Positions 1-9,600 of a DNA stretch of 64,000 nucleotides are shown piece after piece. A program made the position numbers and the translations under genes. The stretch spans positions 2,294,001-2,358,000 of the forward strand of contig NZ_CP034593.1 in NCBI RefSeq assembly GCF_003971195.1, read 5' to 3'. This stretch comes from Flaviflexus ciconiae. GTDB taxonomy: Bacteria > Actinomycetota > Actinomycetes > Actinomycetales > Actinomycetaceae. The notes beneath the pieces were generated by a model. The model was not told the origin of the DNA. It did no database searches and worked only from the letters and a program-made list of their open reading frames with translations. Numbering within the stretch: position 1 is the first letter of the stretch; every line of letters begins with the position of its first letter.

Positions 1-491
1 ACCTTCGGCTTCCCTCCGGCGGTAATGAGACTCTCGGCGAGCCGGAGCACCTTCTCTTCCTCGTCTCGTACCCGCACGGTGATGCGATTATCGCTCAAGA
101 AATCCGTGACCATGACAAGATCGCCAACTTCGTCGAAGCTCTCGCTCGAAATCACGCACATATGCTCGTTGAGAATAACCTCGCGACCGGGATAAAGGCA
201 GGCGCGGGGTACGGTATCCGCCACGGCGCAACGAAGTTTCCGACCGCTAACAATGACATCAACGGTGCGCTCTGGCTTATTGGTGGCTGCGATGACGCCA
301 AACGTGTTGGGTGCGGTAGTTAGCTGGCGGACCTGGTCGTGAAGAGCTGCTAGCTCTTGACGAGAGGCGCGCAACGCCGATGCCAGCCGGGCATTGTTTC
401 GGACAAGCGTGTCGTAGTCGGCAGACACGTCTTCGACCTGCGCTGCCGAGTCCTTATCGTTCACACTTGTGGTAGCTAAAGAATTATCCAT
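1..491 (-). CDS. arc: Proteasome-type AAA ATPase ARC/Mpa, N-terminal part (cut by window edge)
   Basis: The leftward frame starts at ATG 491 and runs off the window. The first ~50 residues are acidic and helical (coiled-coil type, e.g. RNNARLASALRASRQELAAL). They are followed by an OB-like segment with the family words NTFGVI, GGRK-like SGRKLR, VILNEH and EEEKVLRLAESL. In this family the coiled coil recruits substrate (in proteasome-bearing actinobacteria, pupylated protein) and the hexamer unfolds it. The AAA domain lies outside the window. A purine-rich GAGGTCAGGGA lies just upstream of the start. It is divergent from the TetR gene across a 200-base region. Confidence 0.85.
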   Translation of the reverse strand, partial: MDNSLATTSVNDKDSAAQVEDVSADYDTLVRNNARLASALRASRQELAALHDQVRQLTTAPNTFGVIAATNKPERTVDVIVSGRKLRCAVADTVPRACLYPGREVILNEHMCVISSESFDEVGDLVMVTDFLSDNRITVRVRDEEEKVLRLAESLITAGGKPK

Positions 492-691
492 GCGATCGTC
501 CCTGACCTCATCTCAAAATTTCTAGCACAAGCGTACCATTCTGTGCGATTATTGGTTTGGGACCTTCGGGTAAAAGCAGATTATGCCACGAGTTCGCGGA
601 CTGGCAGATCTGCATGGTTCCCCGGTTTGACCATGGCTTTGGGTTAGGATCGGGCACGTAGTAGGCGCAAGTGGCGGAGGAGGGAAGAAGC

Positions 692-1279
692 GTGACCGAG
701 TCGGCGCGATTGACTAAGGGCGAGCAGCGACGGCAGTCCATCGTGGAGGCTGCCGCAAAGATACTCAATGAAGAAGGGCCTGCGGGCGTAACTCATCGAA
801 AAGTGGCGACGCGAGCGTCAGCCTCCCTTTCTGCGACAACGTACTATTTTACGGGGCTCGACGACCTGCTGGGGCAGGCCGCTACTTTAAACTTTGGTCG
901 CTGGGTCGCTCGCGCTAACCGTGTTGTTGAAACTCTCGAAGAGAGCGGTCCGCCGCAGTCGGTGGATCAAGCTGTTGATGTGATCCTGCGAGCCTGCCTC
1001 CCCGAGGATGAAAATCTGGAGAACCACTACGTCCAACTGGTTGCGGCCACGGAATTCCCGGAAGTGCACAAGCAGTACAACAAGAGCCGAAACCTTCTTG
1101 ATGAGGCCATTGAGCAGGTCCTGTCGTGGATGAAAAGTTCTGTTTCGGCCCAACTCGTGTTGACGATTGTTGACGGCGCTGCTGTACAGGCAATTTCTGA
1201 AGGCCGGGATGTTCGCGAAACTGCACGTGAGCGAGTACGCGAGTTCTTCATCCGTGTCGGCGCAATCCCCCTGAAATGA
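692..1279 (+). CDS. TetR-family transcriptional regulator
   Basis: This is a 195-residue protein. The N-terminal ~50 residues form a TetR_N helix-turn-helix (RRQSIVEAAAKILNEEG, then GVTHRKVA and TTYYFTGLDDL). The remainder is a helical ligand/dimer domain. I chose GTG 692 because a strong GGAGGAGGG lies at 676-684; a longer GTG start at 671 would run through that site. It is divergent from arc. The ligand and targets cannot be read from sequence. The ~210 bases after it show no gene or clear terminator. Confidence 0.85.
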   Translation: MTESARLTKGEQRRQSIVEAAAKILNEEGPAGVTHRKVATRASASLSATTYYFTGLDDLLGQAATLNFGRWVARANRVVETLEESGPPQSVDQAVDVILRACLPEDENLENHYVQLVAATEFPEVHKQYNKSRNLLDEAIEQVLSWMKSSVSAQLVLTIVDGAAVQAISEGRDVRETARERVREFFIRVGAIPLK

Positions 1280-1490
1280 TTCGAAGGTGCTGGGTGACGG
1301 ATCCTCTACGGGCAGTCACCTAGAACTCCCACTGGATGCTGGGTTACGTTCTCCAGAATCCCCGGAGGCTCGTGGTACTGGGGTCCGGAGATTCGGGGTA
1401 CTAGGAGAATCGTGTACGTCAGATTGCCGCAGTGTGAAGACGGCCAGATTGCCTGTGCGGTCTATAATCAGAAGTTTGAACTGGGCCGAC

Positions 1491-2741
1491 TTAGAAGGTT
1501 GTTTCCGTCGGAGTTGGGTAATTCTGAATTAGCGCCTTGAGCTGGTTGAAGTCAGCAGCATAGCGGTAGGCGAATCGCTTAAAATTGGGGTCCTTCGAGT
1601 AGGAGAGCGGGTGTACTGGGCGGCGCTTAAGCATGAGCTTTACAAGGTGCCTACGCAGGTCCTTGTCCCTGACCCAGCGGAGCACCGTTACCGGTGGAAC
1701 AAAAGCATAAACGCCTTCTTTTTCGGCAACGATGGGAGGAAGCGCAATGTCGTCAATGAAGTCGGCAACCATAGCCCGGGCCAGGTTTACGCCTCCAACC
1801 ACGGAATAGTAGGAGCCGCGACCCCATCTCGGATTCACGTCGAGAACGTGCGGCATATTGGTGCGGGAATCAATCTTGATGTCGATTGAGAAAAAGCCAC
1901 GAAGTCCGAGAGCATCAATCATTTCCCCGGCTATTCGACGGAGTTCCGGGTGGTCGGTGACGTGAATAATCCCGGCATTACCAATGAATGAACTCTGGTG
2001 CAGGCCAAGTATCTGGCGACCGGTGGCGATAGCGGTGATGGTGCCGCGGGAATCAACATAGCCCGTCACAATCCATGACTGCGTGTCATCACCCACCACC
2101 ATGTCCTGGACAAGCATGACACCCGCGAATCCTGCGTCTTGGATCTTGGCCAGGGTTTTCATGGCCGAATCCAGATCGGGTGCGTCATAGGCCTTGCGCT
2201 GGCCAGAGAACTGTAACTTGCCGTAGTCCATCCCACCATCGCGGGGTTTAATGACAGCGGGGAACGTAATCGATTCCAGGAGCCCCGGCCATGTCCCTGC
2301 ATCCGTATCCAGGGGGACCGGAACCGTTGTTATTGTGGGAAGCCCACGTTCTTTGCAGATCGCGTTGACGACGGCCTTGTCGGATGCTCGCTCGACCGTT
2401 TCCGTGGGTGCAAGTGGAATGACATAGCCGGCCTTCTCTAACCGGTCCCGGTAGTTGAGGACAAGATCAACGTCCCGATCCATGAACGGCATGATGATTG
2501 GGGTTCGGTCTGTGTCAGCGATCTTCTCGAGAGTTTCGATCATGAGCTGATCATTGAGGGTGCCGCCCCGACCAACATAGACAGGATCGATGATGTTCGA
2601 ATGGGAAATAGACCCGCGCGACATGCCGGAAACGCTGACCGAAGTGCATCCGAAAGCTTCGTGGAACATTCTCGCGCACGAATAGGTGCCAACATCCGTG
2701 CCGAGGAGAACGGGCATGAGTTCCGGTCGAGAGATTGCCAT
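1491..2741 (-). CDS. ATP-grasp carboxylate-amine ligase-like protein
   Basis: A protein of 416 residues. The N-terminus (PVLLGTDVGTYSCARMFHEAF) and the segments FPAVIKPRDGGMDYG (ATP-grasp lysine strand), VMLVQDMVVGDD and VLDVNPRWGRGSYY (metal-binding acidic/Asn end) fit the D-aspartate ligase-like branch of ATP-grasp carboxylate-amine ligases, some of which attach residues to peptidoglycan stem peptides. The substrate is unknown. The open frame continues upstream into antisense of the neighbouring oxidoreductase, so I placed the start at ATG 2741, where family similarity begins; no strong ribosome site supports it. The gene is divergent from the DsbA-like gene. Confidence 0.75.
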   Translation of the reverse strand: MAISRPELMPVLLGTDVGTYSCARMFHEAFGCTSVSVSGMSRGSISHSNIIDPVYVGRGGTLNDQLMIETLEKIADTDRTPIIMPFMDRDVDLVLNYRDRLEKAGYVIPLAPTETVERASDKAVVNAICKERGLPTITTVPVPLDTDAGTWPGLLESITFPAVIKPRDGGMDYGKLQFSGQRKAYDAPDLDSAMKTLAKIQDAGFAGVMLVQDMVVGDDTQSWIVTGYVDSRGTITAIATGRQILGLHQSSFIGNAGIIHVTDHPELRRIAGEMIDALGLRGFFSIDIKIDSRTNMPHVLDVNPRWGRGSYYSVVGGVNLARAMVADFIDDIALPPIVAEKEGVYAFVPPVTVLRWVRDKDLRRHLVKLMLKRRPVHPLSYSKDPNFKRFAYRYAADFNQLKALIQNYPTPTETTF

Positions 2742-2873
2742 AGATCGAGTCTGCCACAGCCGGGGCAGGCGATGCTTGATAGAAGATTCCCGTTTCTGCT
2801 GATAAGCAAATCTGTTCCGGATAAGAACCGGTTTGCTTACCATGGTGTGGATCAACCAAGAGATGGGTGAAGT

Positions 2874-3512
2874 ATGAGCGCGGATATGCGTATTGACCTC
2901 TGGACAGACATCGTGTGCCCGTTCTGCTACATCGGCGAAGCCCGCCTTAGGCGTGCACTTGAAGAAGAAGGAATCACCGCTGATATTCGGCTCCGTTCGT
3001 TTGAGCTTGACCCCACCGTGACCGAACACGTGAGCGGCATGGACCACCTTGCGGCAGGCAAGGGTGTGGCCCGCGAGCAGGTGGAGCAGATGGAAGGTCA
3101 GATGCGCCAGATAGCGGAGGTTGAAGGCCTCACGTACGAAACCGACCGCATGATGGGACCAACGGTTCCCGCCCACCGGATCGCCCAGTACGCGACCCAG
3201 CAGGGAACCGACAAGGGCGTGGCCTACTTCCGGGCAGTTCAGACCGGATACTTCGAAGGCAAGCTCAACCCTTTCGACACCGAGGCTCTCCTCGATGTTG
3301 CAGAACAGCAGGGCCTCGATCGTGAAGGCGCAGCGGCTGCCCTGGAGGATGAGCGGTACCTGACCCTGGTGCGACAGGACCAGCAGTTTGCCCGGCAACT
3401 TGGCGTCAACGGAGTTCCCTACATTCTTCTTGACCAGAAGCTTGCCATTCCCGGAGCTGTCAGCCTTGACCAGTTCATCGGAGCTCTCCGCCAGGTTAAG
3501 GAGCTCGCATGA
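2874..3512 (+). CDS. DsbA-family (FrnE-like) thiol oxidoreductase
   Basis: This 212-residue protein has a thioredoxin fold. The active site CPFC occurs near residue 18 (DIVCPFCYIGEARL), and the C-terminal cis-proline region reads NGVPYILLDQKLAIPGA. It has no signal peptide, so it is the cytoplasmic FrnE/DsbA-like type. The start is ATG 2874 behind GGGTGAAG. It overlaps the next small gene by four bases (ATGA), so the two are probably translated together. The substrate is unknown. Confidence 0.85.
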   Translation: MSADMRIDLWTDIVCPFCYIGEARLRRALEEEGITADIRLRSFELDPTVTEHVSGMDHLAAGKGVAREQVEQMEGQMRQIAEVEGLTYETDRMMGPTVPAHRIAQYATQQGTDKGVAYFRAVQTGYFEGKLNPFDTEALLDVAEQQGLDREGAAAALEDERYLTLVRQDQQFARQLGVNGVPYILLDQKLAIPGAVSLDQFIGALRQVKELA

Positions 3513-3718
3513 CCTCCGGCTTTGACGGGCTCGACCTCTCCAAACTCGTCACCCTTGAAGGTGCCGAAGGTGACGTCTGCGGACCTGACGGATGTATGCC
3601 GGCCGACCTCGGCAGCGCTCAGCAGAACGTCACTATTGGCGAAGCGGGAGTGGCCGGTGCGGTTGCCGCCGGATTCGGTACAACTTCAGATGAGCAGGAA
3701 GGCTTCGCGGACAAGTAA
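3509..3718 (+). CDS. Small conserved-looking protein, unknown function
   Basis: A 69-residue acidic protein, rich in Gly and Ala, translationally coupled (ATGA) to the DsbA-like gene. It contains two cysteines in CGPDGC. No recognised domain or membrane segment. A competing frame exists at 3522-3722, but its composition (Arg/Ser-rich) is less natural and it lacks the coupling. The pairing suggests a role connected with the oxidoreductase, which is inference only. Confidence 0.6.
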   Translation: MTSGFDGLDLSKLVTLEGAEGDVCGPDGCMPADLGSAQQNVTIGEAGVAGAVAAGFGTTSDEQEGFADK

Positions 3719-3814
3719 CTGACCTTAGGTGTTAGCCGGGTCAGCCCCCGGTCAGAACCCTCATTGACCAGGTCGTGACAGTGACCGAACCGGCGTTCGT
3801 CAAGCTGGGAATTA

Positions 3815-3858
3815 AGAGTGGTGGGTCCTCGACCAAACGATCAAGGTCCCACCACTCT
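3815..3858. terminator. Bidirectional terminator between convergent genes
   Basis: A perfect 11-bp inverted repeat, AGAGTGGTGGG (3815-3825) and CCCACCACTCT (3848-3858), surrounds a 22-base loop. It lies between the end of the 3509-3718 gene and the end of the leftward ABC operon. The flanks are A/T-biased (AATTA before, ATT after) but there is no long U-run. Confidence 0.6.
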
Positions 3859-3910
3859 ATTCCGAGGGATCCGCAGGGGGATTCTCCTCTGTTACCAGGA
3901 CATTCAGCTA

Positions 3911-5992
3911 CTAGAAGGGCATGCCACCGCTTTCGGGGAGAGCAGGAGTGTCCAGGGTTGGCTCATCATCCGGGTCTTCACCCTGGGTGAACTGGGACAT
4001 GTAGAGCCGGTAGTACGCGCCCTCCTGTTTGAGCAGGCCCTCGTGAGTTCCCTGCTCAACAATCGCGCCTTCTTCCATAACCAGGATGATGTCGGCTTCG
4101 CGGATCGTGGAGAGCCGGTGTGCGATCACGAAGGAGGTGCGGTCGGTTCGCAGTGCCGCCATGGCCTGCTGAACAAGAAGCTCGGTTCGGGTATCGACAG
4201 ACGAGGTTGCCTCGTCCAGAATCAGCAGTGCCGGCTGAGCAATGAACGCTCGCGCAATTGTGATCAGCTGACGTTCGCCGGTGGAAATGTTCTCGCCGCC
4301 GTCTTCGATGATGGTGTCGTAACCGTCGGGGAGCGTGTGAACGAAACGATCGACATACGTGGCCTTTGCAGCTGCGATGACCTCTTCGTCAGTTGCGTCG
4401 AGCCGGCCGTACCGGATGTTGTCCATGATGGTTCCGCCGAATAGGACAGCGTCCTGGAGGACCATGCCAATCCGGGAGCGTAGCTCACCGCGTTCGAGAA
4501 GTAGCGTGTCGACGCCGTCTAGGCGGATCTGGCCGGATTGGATCTCGTAGAACCGCATGATGAGGTTGACGAGCGTCGTCTTACCGGCACCCGTCGGACC
4601 AACAATTGCAACGACCTGGCCAGGCTCTGCCGTGAGCGACAGGTCGGTGATCAGAGGTTTGTCGGGACTGTACGAGAAGGCGACGTGATCGAACTCGATA
4701 CGGCCCTCTACGGGCTCGGAGAGAATCGCCGGCTGGGGTCCCGACGGGTCGAGGACTCCCTGGTCGGCAAGTTCCTGCAGGTCCGGATCCTGCTCATCAG
4801 CATCGAGAAGCTCGAAGATGCGTTCGGCAGAGGCCACGCCGGAGATCAGCATGTTGGCCATGCCGGCGACCTGGCCGAGCGGCTGGTTAAACTCGCGCGA
4901 GTACTGGATGAAAGCAGTCACGGCGCCGAGAGTCATCTGTCCGTTGGCGACACGCAGACCGCCGACAACGGCGATGCCCACGTAGCCGAGGTAGTTCACC
5001 CACTGCATGATCGGCATGATCATGCCCGAATAGAACTGGGCCTTAAACGAAGCCTCGTAGAGTTCCTCGTTCCGTTCATCGAAACGTTCACCCATCTGCT
5101 CTTGGCGGCCAAAAACCGTCACAAGATCGTGGCCCGTGAACGATTCTTCGATATGTCCGTTGAGCCGGCCCGTATGCCGCCACTGGCTCGTAAACATCTT
5201 CTGGGAGCGGGTGCCAATAATGCCGACGACAATTCCCGACAGGGGAAGAGCAATGAGGGCGATAAGGGCGAGCTGCCAGGACAGGGAGAACATCATGAAG
5301 ATGATGCCGATGATGGTGAGAACCGAGTAGATGACAGAGGTGAAAGCCTGCTGCATCGCGTTCTGCACGTTGTCGACATCGTTCGTGGTGCGCGACAGAA
5401 TGTCACCGCGCGAGTTCGTATCGAAGTAGGCCAGGGGAAGGCGGTTAACTTTCCTCTCAATGTCCTCCCTCATGCGGAACACCATGCGCATGACAATGTC
5501 GTTGAGAATCCTGCCCTGCAACCACATGAAGAACTGGGCAACAACATACATGCCCAAAACGATGGCGATGAGCCGGCCAAGTTCACCGAAGTCAATGCCC
5601 GCTCCGGGCGTGAACTGCATGCCGGACAGCATGTCGACGAGCTGAGCTTCCCCGGCCGCGGCCAGTCCCGCGATGACATCTTCGCGAGAAACCCCTTCCG
5701 GCATGCCGGAAGAAATGAAGCCGCCAAAGATGACATTCATGGCGTCGCCAAGGATGGACGGTGCCCACACGCTGAGAACAACGGCAATGACCACCATGAT
5801 GAAAACCACGGTCAGGGCAATTCGTTCCCGAGCAAACAGGCCCAAAAGGCGAATAGCCGATGGCCAAAATGCTTTCGCCTTGCGAGGCGGCGCAGCGTCG
5901 CCCCAGTCACCCATGTCAACCGAGTCCTGTAGCTCCTCGATCTCCTGGTCGGTCAGCGTGCCGTCATTCTTGGCGTTCTTATCGGTGCTCAT
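3911..5992 (-). CDS. ABC exporter half-transporter, subunit with catalytic Walker B
   Basis: A 693-residue fused membrane/ATPase subunit. Residues ~45-360 hold six membrane helices with the type-I exporter fold. The nucleotide domain (~420-660) has Walker A GPTGAGKTT, Walker B ILDEATSSVD with the catalytic Glu, and H-loop IAHRLST. Its signature is degenerate (STGERQ instead of LSGGQ). The start ATG 5992 overlaps the stop of the upstream subunit (ATGA), so the two are coupled. Paired with its partner it matches heterodimeric exporters of the TM287/288, BmrCD or LmrCD kind. The substrate is unknown. Confidence 0.9.
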   Translation of the reverse strand: MSTDKNAKNDGTLTDQEIEELQDSVDMGDWGDAAPPRKAKAFWPSAIRLLGLFARERIALTVVFIMVVIAVVLSVWAPSILGDAMNVIFGGFISSGMPEGVSREDVIAGLAAAGEAQLVDMLSGMQFTPGAGIDFGELGRLIAIVLGMYVVAQFFMWLQGRILNDIVMRMVFRMREDIERKVNRLPLAYFDTNSRGDILSRTTNDVDNVQNAMQQAFTSVIYSVLTIIGIIFMMFSLSWQLALIALIALPLSGIVVGIIGTRSQKMFTSQWRHTGRLNGHIEESFTGHDLVTVFGRQEQMGERFDERNEELYEASFKAQFYSGMIMPIMQWVNYLGYVGIAVVGGLRVANGQMTLGAVTAFIQYSREFNQPLGQVAGMANMLISGVASAERIFELLDADEQDPDLQELADQGVLDPSGPQPAILSEPVEGRIEFDHVAFSYSPDKPLITDLSLTAEPGQVVAIVGPTGAGKTTLVNLIMRFYEIQSGQIRLDGVDTLLLERGELRSRIGMVLQDAVLFGGTIMDNIRYGRLDATDEEVIAAAKATYVDRFVHTLPDGYDTIIEDGGENISTGERQLITIARAFIAQPALLILDEATSSVDTRTELLVQQAMAALRTDRTSFVIAHRLSTIREADIILVMEEGAIVEQGTHEGLLKQEGAYYRLYMSQFTQGEDPDDEPTLDTPALPESGGMPF

Positions 5993-7746
5993 GCGAGCTC
6001 CTCCTGACTGATCTGAGAATCCACGATCTCCCGGTACGTATCGGAACTAGCAAGCAGCTCCTCGTGGGTTCCGCGGTCAACGATCCGGCCCTCCTCGAGA
6101 ACCAGGATTTGGTCGGCCTCGGTAATCGTTGAGACTCGCTGGGCAACGATAATGACGGTGGCGCCCTCGGTGTAGTTGTTCAACGCGGCCCGGAGATTCG
6201 CATCGGTTGTCACATCCAGCGCGGAGAACGAATCATCAAAAAGGTAGATTCTGGGGCGGGCCGTGAGGGCGCGCGCAATACAGAGGCGCTGGCGCTGACC
6301 ACCCGACACATTCGTGCCGCCCTGGGAAACAGCGGACTCAAGCCCGGTTGCGAGAGCATCCCCGGAACCGGTACTGCGATCCTTCACAAACTCAGTCGCC
6401 TGAGCAGTATCGAGAGCCTCCCACATGTCCTCCTCAGTAGCGCCGGGTGCTCCGAAACGCAGATTGTCGGCAACGGAACCCGAGAACAGGTAGGGGCGCT
6501 GAGGTACGAGACCCACGGCCCCGGTCAACGTACTGCGGCTCAAGCTGTTGACGGGGACACCGTCAATAAGAATCTCGCCAGCCGTGGTGTCGTACAGCCG
6601 GGGAATAAGATTAATGAGAGTGGACTTGCCAGAACCGGTGGAACCGATGATCGCCGTTGTCTTACCCGGGCGGGCAGTAAACGAAATTTCGTCAATAACT
6701 GGTGAGTCGGCACCCGGGTAGGAGAAGGAAACGTTCCGAAACTCGACAGCACCGTCGGTGCTATCGGGAACCCGCGGACTGGTCGGCTCAAGGACGGAGG
6801 TGTCGGTGTCCAGAACCTCACCGATACGGCGGGCACAGATAATCGCGCGCGGGAAAATCATGAACATGAAGGTACCCATCATGACAGCGACCAGGATCTG
6901 CAAAAGGTACTGCATGAAAGCGGTCAGTGAACCGACGTCGACCAAGTTCTGATCGACACGGTGGCCGCCGAACCACAGGACCGCTACTGTTGCCAGGTGC
7001 AGAATGATCGTGACCAGCGGTCCCATGATGACAAACAGCCGGCCGATACGAACCGAAATATCGGTAAGTGTTGAGTTGGCGTCCGTGAACCGGTCTGTCT
7101 CGTAGCGCTCGCGGCGGAAAGCTCGAACAACGCGAATACCCATAATCTGTTCGCGCATCACGCCATTGATTGAGTCGATCGCGTCCTGCATCTTCTGGAA
7201 CAGCGGCATGAGGATCGTCATGAGGATGACAAGGATGACGAGAAGGACCGGAACTGACGCCCACACGAGCCAGGACAGGCCGGGATCCTCCCGGATTGCC
7301 ATGACAATCCCACCGACGGACATGATTGGCACCATGACAACGAAGTTCAACGTCATAAGCAGGACCATCTGGACCTGCTGCACATCGTTCGTCCCACGGG
7401 TGATGAGAGTCGGCGCGCCAAACTTAGCGATCTCCTCCGATGAGAAAGAATCAACCTTCGAGTAGACGGCCTTGCGCAGGTCCCGTCCCACAGACATCGA
7501 AGCGCGCGCACCAAACCAGACGGCAAAAACTGCCGTAACCAGCTGGACGAGGGCAACAACAAGCATGACCCCGCCCGTGCGCCAAATGTAGTCCGTGTCG
7601 CCGAGGGCAACACCCTCATCAATGATGTCGGCGTTGAGGCTCGGCAAATAGAGCGTGGCGAGTGTCGTCAAGGTCTGCAGGACCACGACAGCAACCACCT
7701 GCCCCGAATAAGGCCGCAAATAGTGGCGGATAAGCTTCCAGAGCAT
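5989..7746 (-). CDS. ABC exporter half-transporter, subunit with degenerate Walker B and H-loop
   Basis: A 585-residue fused permease/ATPase when started at ATG 7746 (MLWKLIRHYLRPY); an upstream in-frame start at 7818 adds an unlikely 24 residues. Walker A is GSTGSGKST and the signature is canonical VSGGQRQR. Walker B reads YLFDDSFSALD (Asp in place of catalytic Glu) and the H-loop reads AQRVST (Gln in place of His). Together with the degenerate signature of the partner, this predicts one non-hydrolytic and one active ATP site. It is the first gene of the two-gene operon. Confidence 0.9.
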   Translation of the reverse strand: MLWKLIRHYLRPYSGQVVAVVVLQTLTTLATLYLPSLNADIIDEGVALGDTDYIWRTGGVMLVVALVQLVTAVFAVWFGARASMSVGRDLRKAVYSKVDSFSSEEIAKFGAPTLITRGTNDVQQVQMVLLMTLNFVVMVPIMSVGGIVMAIREDPGLSWLVWASVPVLLVILVILMTILMPLFQKMQDAIDSINGVMREQIMGIRVVRAFRRERYETDRFTDANSTLTDISVRIGRLFVIMGPLVTIILHLATVAVLWFGGHRVDQNLVDVGSLTAFMQYLLQILVAVMMGTFMFMIFPRAIICARRIGEVLDTDTSVLEPTSPRVPDSTDGAVEFRNVSFSYPGADSPVIDEISFTARPGKTTAIIGSTGSGKSTLINLIPRLYDTTAGEILIDGVPVNSLSRSTLTGAVGLVPQRPYLFSGSVADNLRFGAPGATEEDMWEALDTAQATEFVKDRSTGSGDALATGLESAVSQGGTNVSGGQRQRLCIARALTARPRIYLFDDSFSALDVTTDANLRAALNNYTEGATVIIVAQRVSTITEADQILVLEEGRIVDRGTHEELLASSDTYREIVDSQISQEELA

Positions 7747-8027
7747 AAATGTCGCTTTCAGAAAGAAACGTGGACCTGGCGTGAAGTAGGCTGAGCCCTC
7801 CGGGTGGACTGCCGACAAGATAAAGTACCAGACCCTTGACCTACAGGGAAGACTCCTCTAATGCGGGATTCGTTCCGTGATTCAAAGCCAGGAAATTGTC
7901 GGTGACGAAGGGGTATGGAGCGTCCAAAAATGTCGGGTAAACGGATCGCGTATAAGGCAGGTACGGACACCCGTGGCAATTGGTTGTGTGCAGACTAGGC
8001 TGTGGACAACTGCAACAGGGGAAAACG

Positions 8028-8681
8028 ATGCAGATGAGTTACATCGGCACAGATGTGTATATCGCAATTCCGGAGCGGGGCCAGCAGGGTCTGCCGCCAT
8101 TCCCTGGCGACCTCGTCAATGCGCAGACGCTCGCACAAGATCGGTTTGCGATGTTTGCAGAAAATCCCGGCGGAGCAATCCACCCGGCAAGCGAGCACCT
8201 CGGTGCCATCATCGACTATCCGGAATGGCCGTCCCTCATGCTCCGAGGAACCTTTGTCGACAGCCATCTGATTCGTATCATCGACGAGCTCCCCGACTGG
8301 GCAGTGTTCGGCCCCCACGGGAAAGCCATCGAAGACCTGATCGACCAGTACCTGTTTCTCGACGATGAAGGAAAAGACTCATTCCACGCCGTCGAGCAAA
8401 CCGGTAGACAGGTACTTGCCGACTATTCTCGGACTCGTCATGAAACCGGATTCATTGAATGTATCTTTGATGGGACGGTCTTTGACGGCCAGTATGCGAT
8501 GGCATGTCGGGCACTGTACTTCCTTGCCAACTCATCATGCGTGACAGGTCCGCTCGCGCTCGTTGCATGCATTATTCTCCGCGACAGTCTCGGCGAAGGA
8601 ACCTACGACCAGCTTGTCGAGCCCTACCGCGTCGCCAACATCCCATTTGCCGACCCTCGTGATGAGAGTACTGGACACTAA
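8028..8681 (+). CDS. Unknown protein, 217 residues
   Basis: The frame opens with MQMSYIGTDVYIAI at ATG 8028 behind AGGGGAAAA. Composition is typical of a soluble globular protein with an acidic C-terminus. I see no signal peptide, membrane helix or catalytic motif I can name. It stands alone, divergent from the ABC exporter operon, with ~240 non-coding bases after it. Confidence 0.65.
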   Translation: MQMSYIGTDVYIAIPERGQQGLPPFPGDLVNAQTLAQDRFAMFAENPGGAIHPASEHLGAIIDYPEWPSLMLRGTFVDSHLIRIIDELPDWAVFGPHGKAIEDLIDQYLFLDDEGKDSFHAVEQTGRQVLADYSRTRHETGFIECIFDGTVFDGQYAMACRALYFLANSSCVTGPLALVACIILRDSLGEGTYDQLVEPYRVANIPFADPRDESTGH

Positions 8682-8921
8682 GCCCACCATTGCTCTCTGA
8701 AACAGCGGGACGCGCTGATGAGGGTATGACCCTCCTCCATAGTCGCAGAAGTGCTAGATAATCCGGCACGCGCCCGAGCTGAAAATACCCTGAGTGGAAG
8801 ATGAAAGGTTTCTCATCTGAAACTCCTCTTCGCTTCATATCTGCTCGCTTGAATATAAGCATCAAGGAAATCCCACGGGAACTCAGGCCCCGTTACTAGC
8901 GGCAATAGGAAGTAGGAAAAA

Positions 8922-9500
8922 ATGTCACGCAAACTGTGGATCGCCACCGGCACACTCGGCGCCCTCTCGATCTTCGCAGGCACTGGCCTCGCGGTTGCCG
9001 ACTCGAACAACGACCAGGTCACCCCCGCGGTCCAGCTCCAAAACAACTCCGTACAGGACTCGAACTCAACGGCTTCTGCACGTTCGGCACAGACCACAGT
9101 CTCCGCCGTCTCCACGCAGTCGGCCAAGAGCACGCAGTCCGCCAAGTCGGCAGTGTCGACCCCGTCGGCAAAGTCCGCGGTCTCTGCTGCTTCCCCGGCA
9201 CCCGCCCCGAACGTCATCAACGTCTCGGCAGCTTCCCCGGTCTCGGCTGTCTCCCCGGTTTCGGCTCCGTCCGCTGCATCGCCTGCTCCGGCACGTCAGC
9301 CCGCCACGACGCAGCCCGCACCCGTTAAGAAGGCGCCGGTCCAGGCACCGGCCCCCGTCTACTCGGCACCCTCACCGGTGTCAGCACCTTCCCCGGTTTC
9401 GGCTCCGTCCCCGGTCTCCGCTCCCTCAGCTGATTCCGGATACTCAGCACCTTCGGCTGACTCGGGCTGGTCCGCCCCGTCCGCTGACTCGGGTGACTGA
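8922..9500 (+). CDS. Exported Ser/Ala/Pro-rich repeat protein
   Basis: A 192-residue protein. Residues 1-28 form a signal peptide (SRKLW basic start, hydrophobic LGALSIFAGTGLAVA). The rest is almost entirely low-complexity: SAKS/STQSAKS units first, then SAASPV, SAPSPV and finally SAPSADSG units. Such regions in actinobacteria are usually cell-wall-spanning or heavily O-glycosylated stalks. No sortase motif or C-terminal membrane helix is present, so it is probably released or loosely bound. The start ATG 8922 follows AGGAAGTAGG. Confidence 0.75.
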   Translation: MSRKLWIATGTLGALSIFAGTGLAVADSNNDQVTPAVQLQNNSVQDSNSTASARSAQTTVSAVSTQSAKSTQSAKSAVSTPSAKSAVSAASPAPAPNVINVSAASPVSAVSPVSAPSAASPAPARQPATTQPAPVKKAPVQAPAPVYSAPSPVSAPSPVSAPSPVSAPSADSGYSAPSADSGWSAPSADSGD

Positions 9501-9600
9501 TCCGGGCAACCACTGAATTCGGGCGATGCTCCTGTCGAGGTAGTTGGGGGCGAAACCCAATTCTTCACAAGAACACAGGTACCGCACTAAGGAGGATGAA

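Noticed and set aside
627-650. Promoter TTGACC...TAGGAT before the TetR gene
   Set aside because: The spacing is only 12 bases.
2742-3398. Upstream extension of the ATP-grasp gene
   Set aside because: The open frame is antisense to the DsbA-like gene and unlike any ligase; family similarity begins at 2741.
4538-5932. Rightward 464-codon open frame
   Set aside because: It is exact antisense of the ABC exporter subunit, rich in His/Asp/Arg/Glu with no family features; the sense frame has all ABC motifs.
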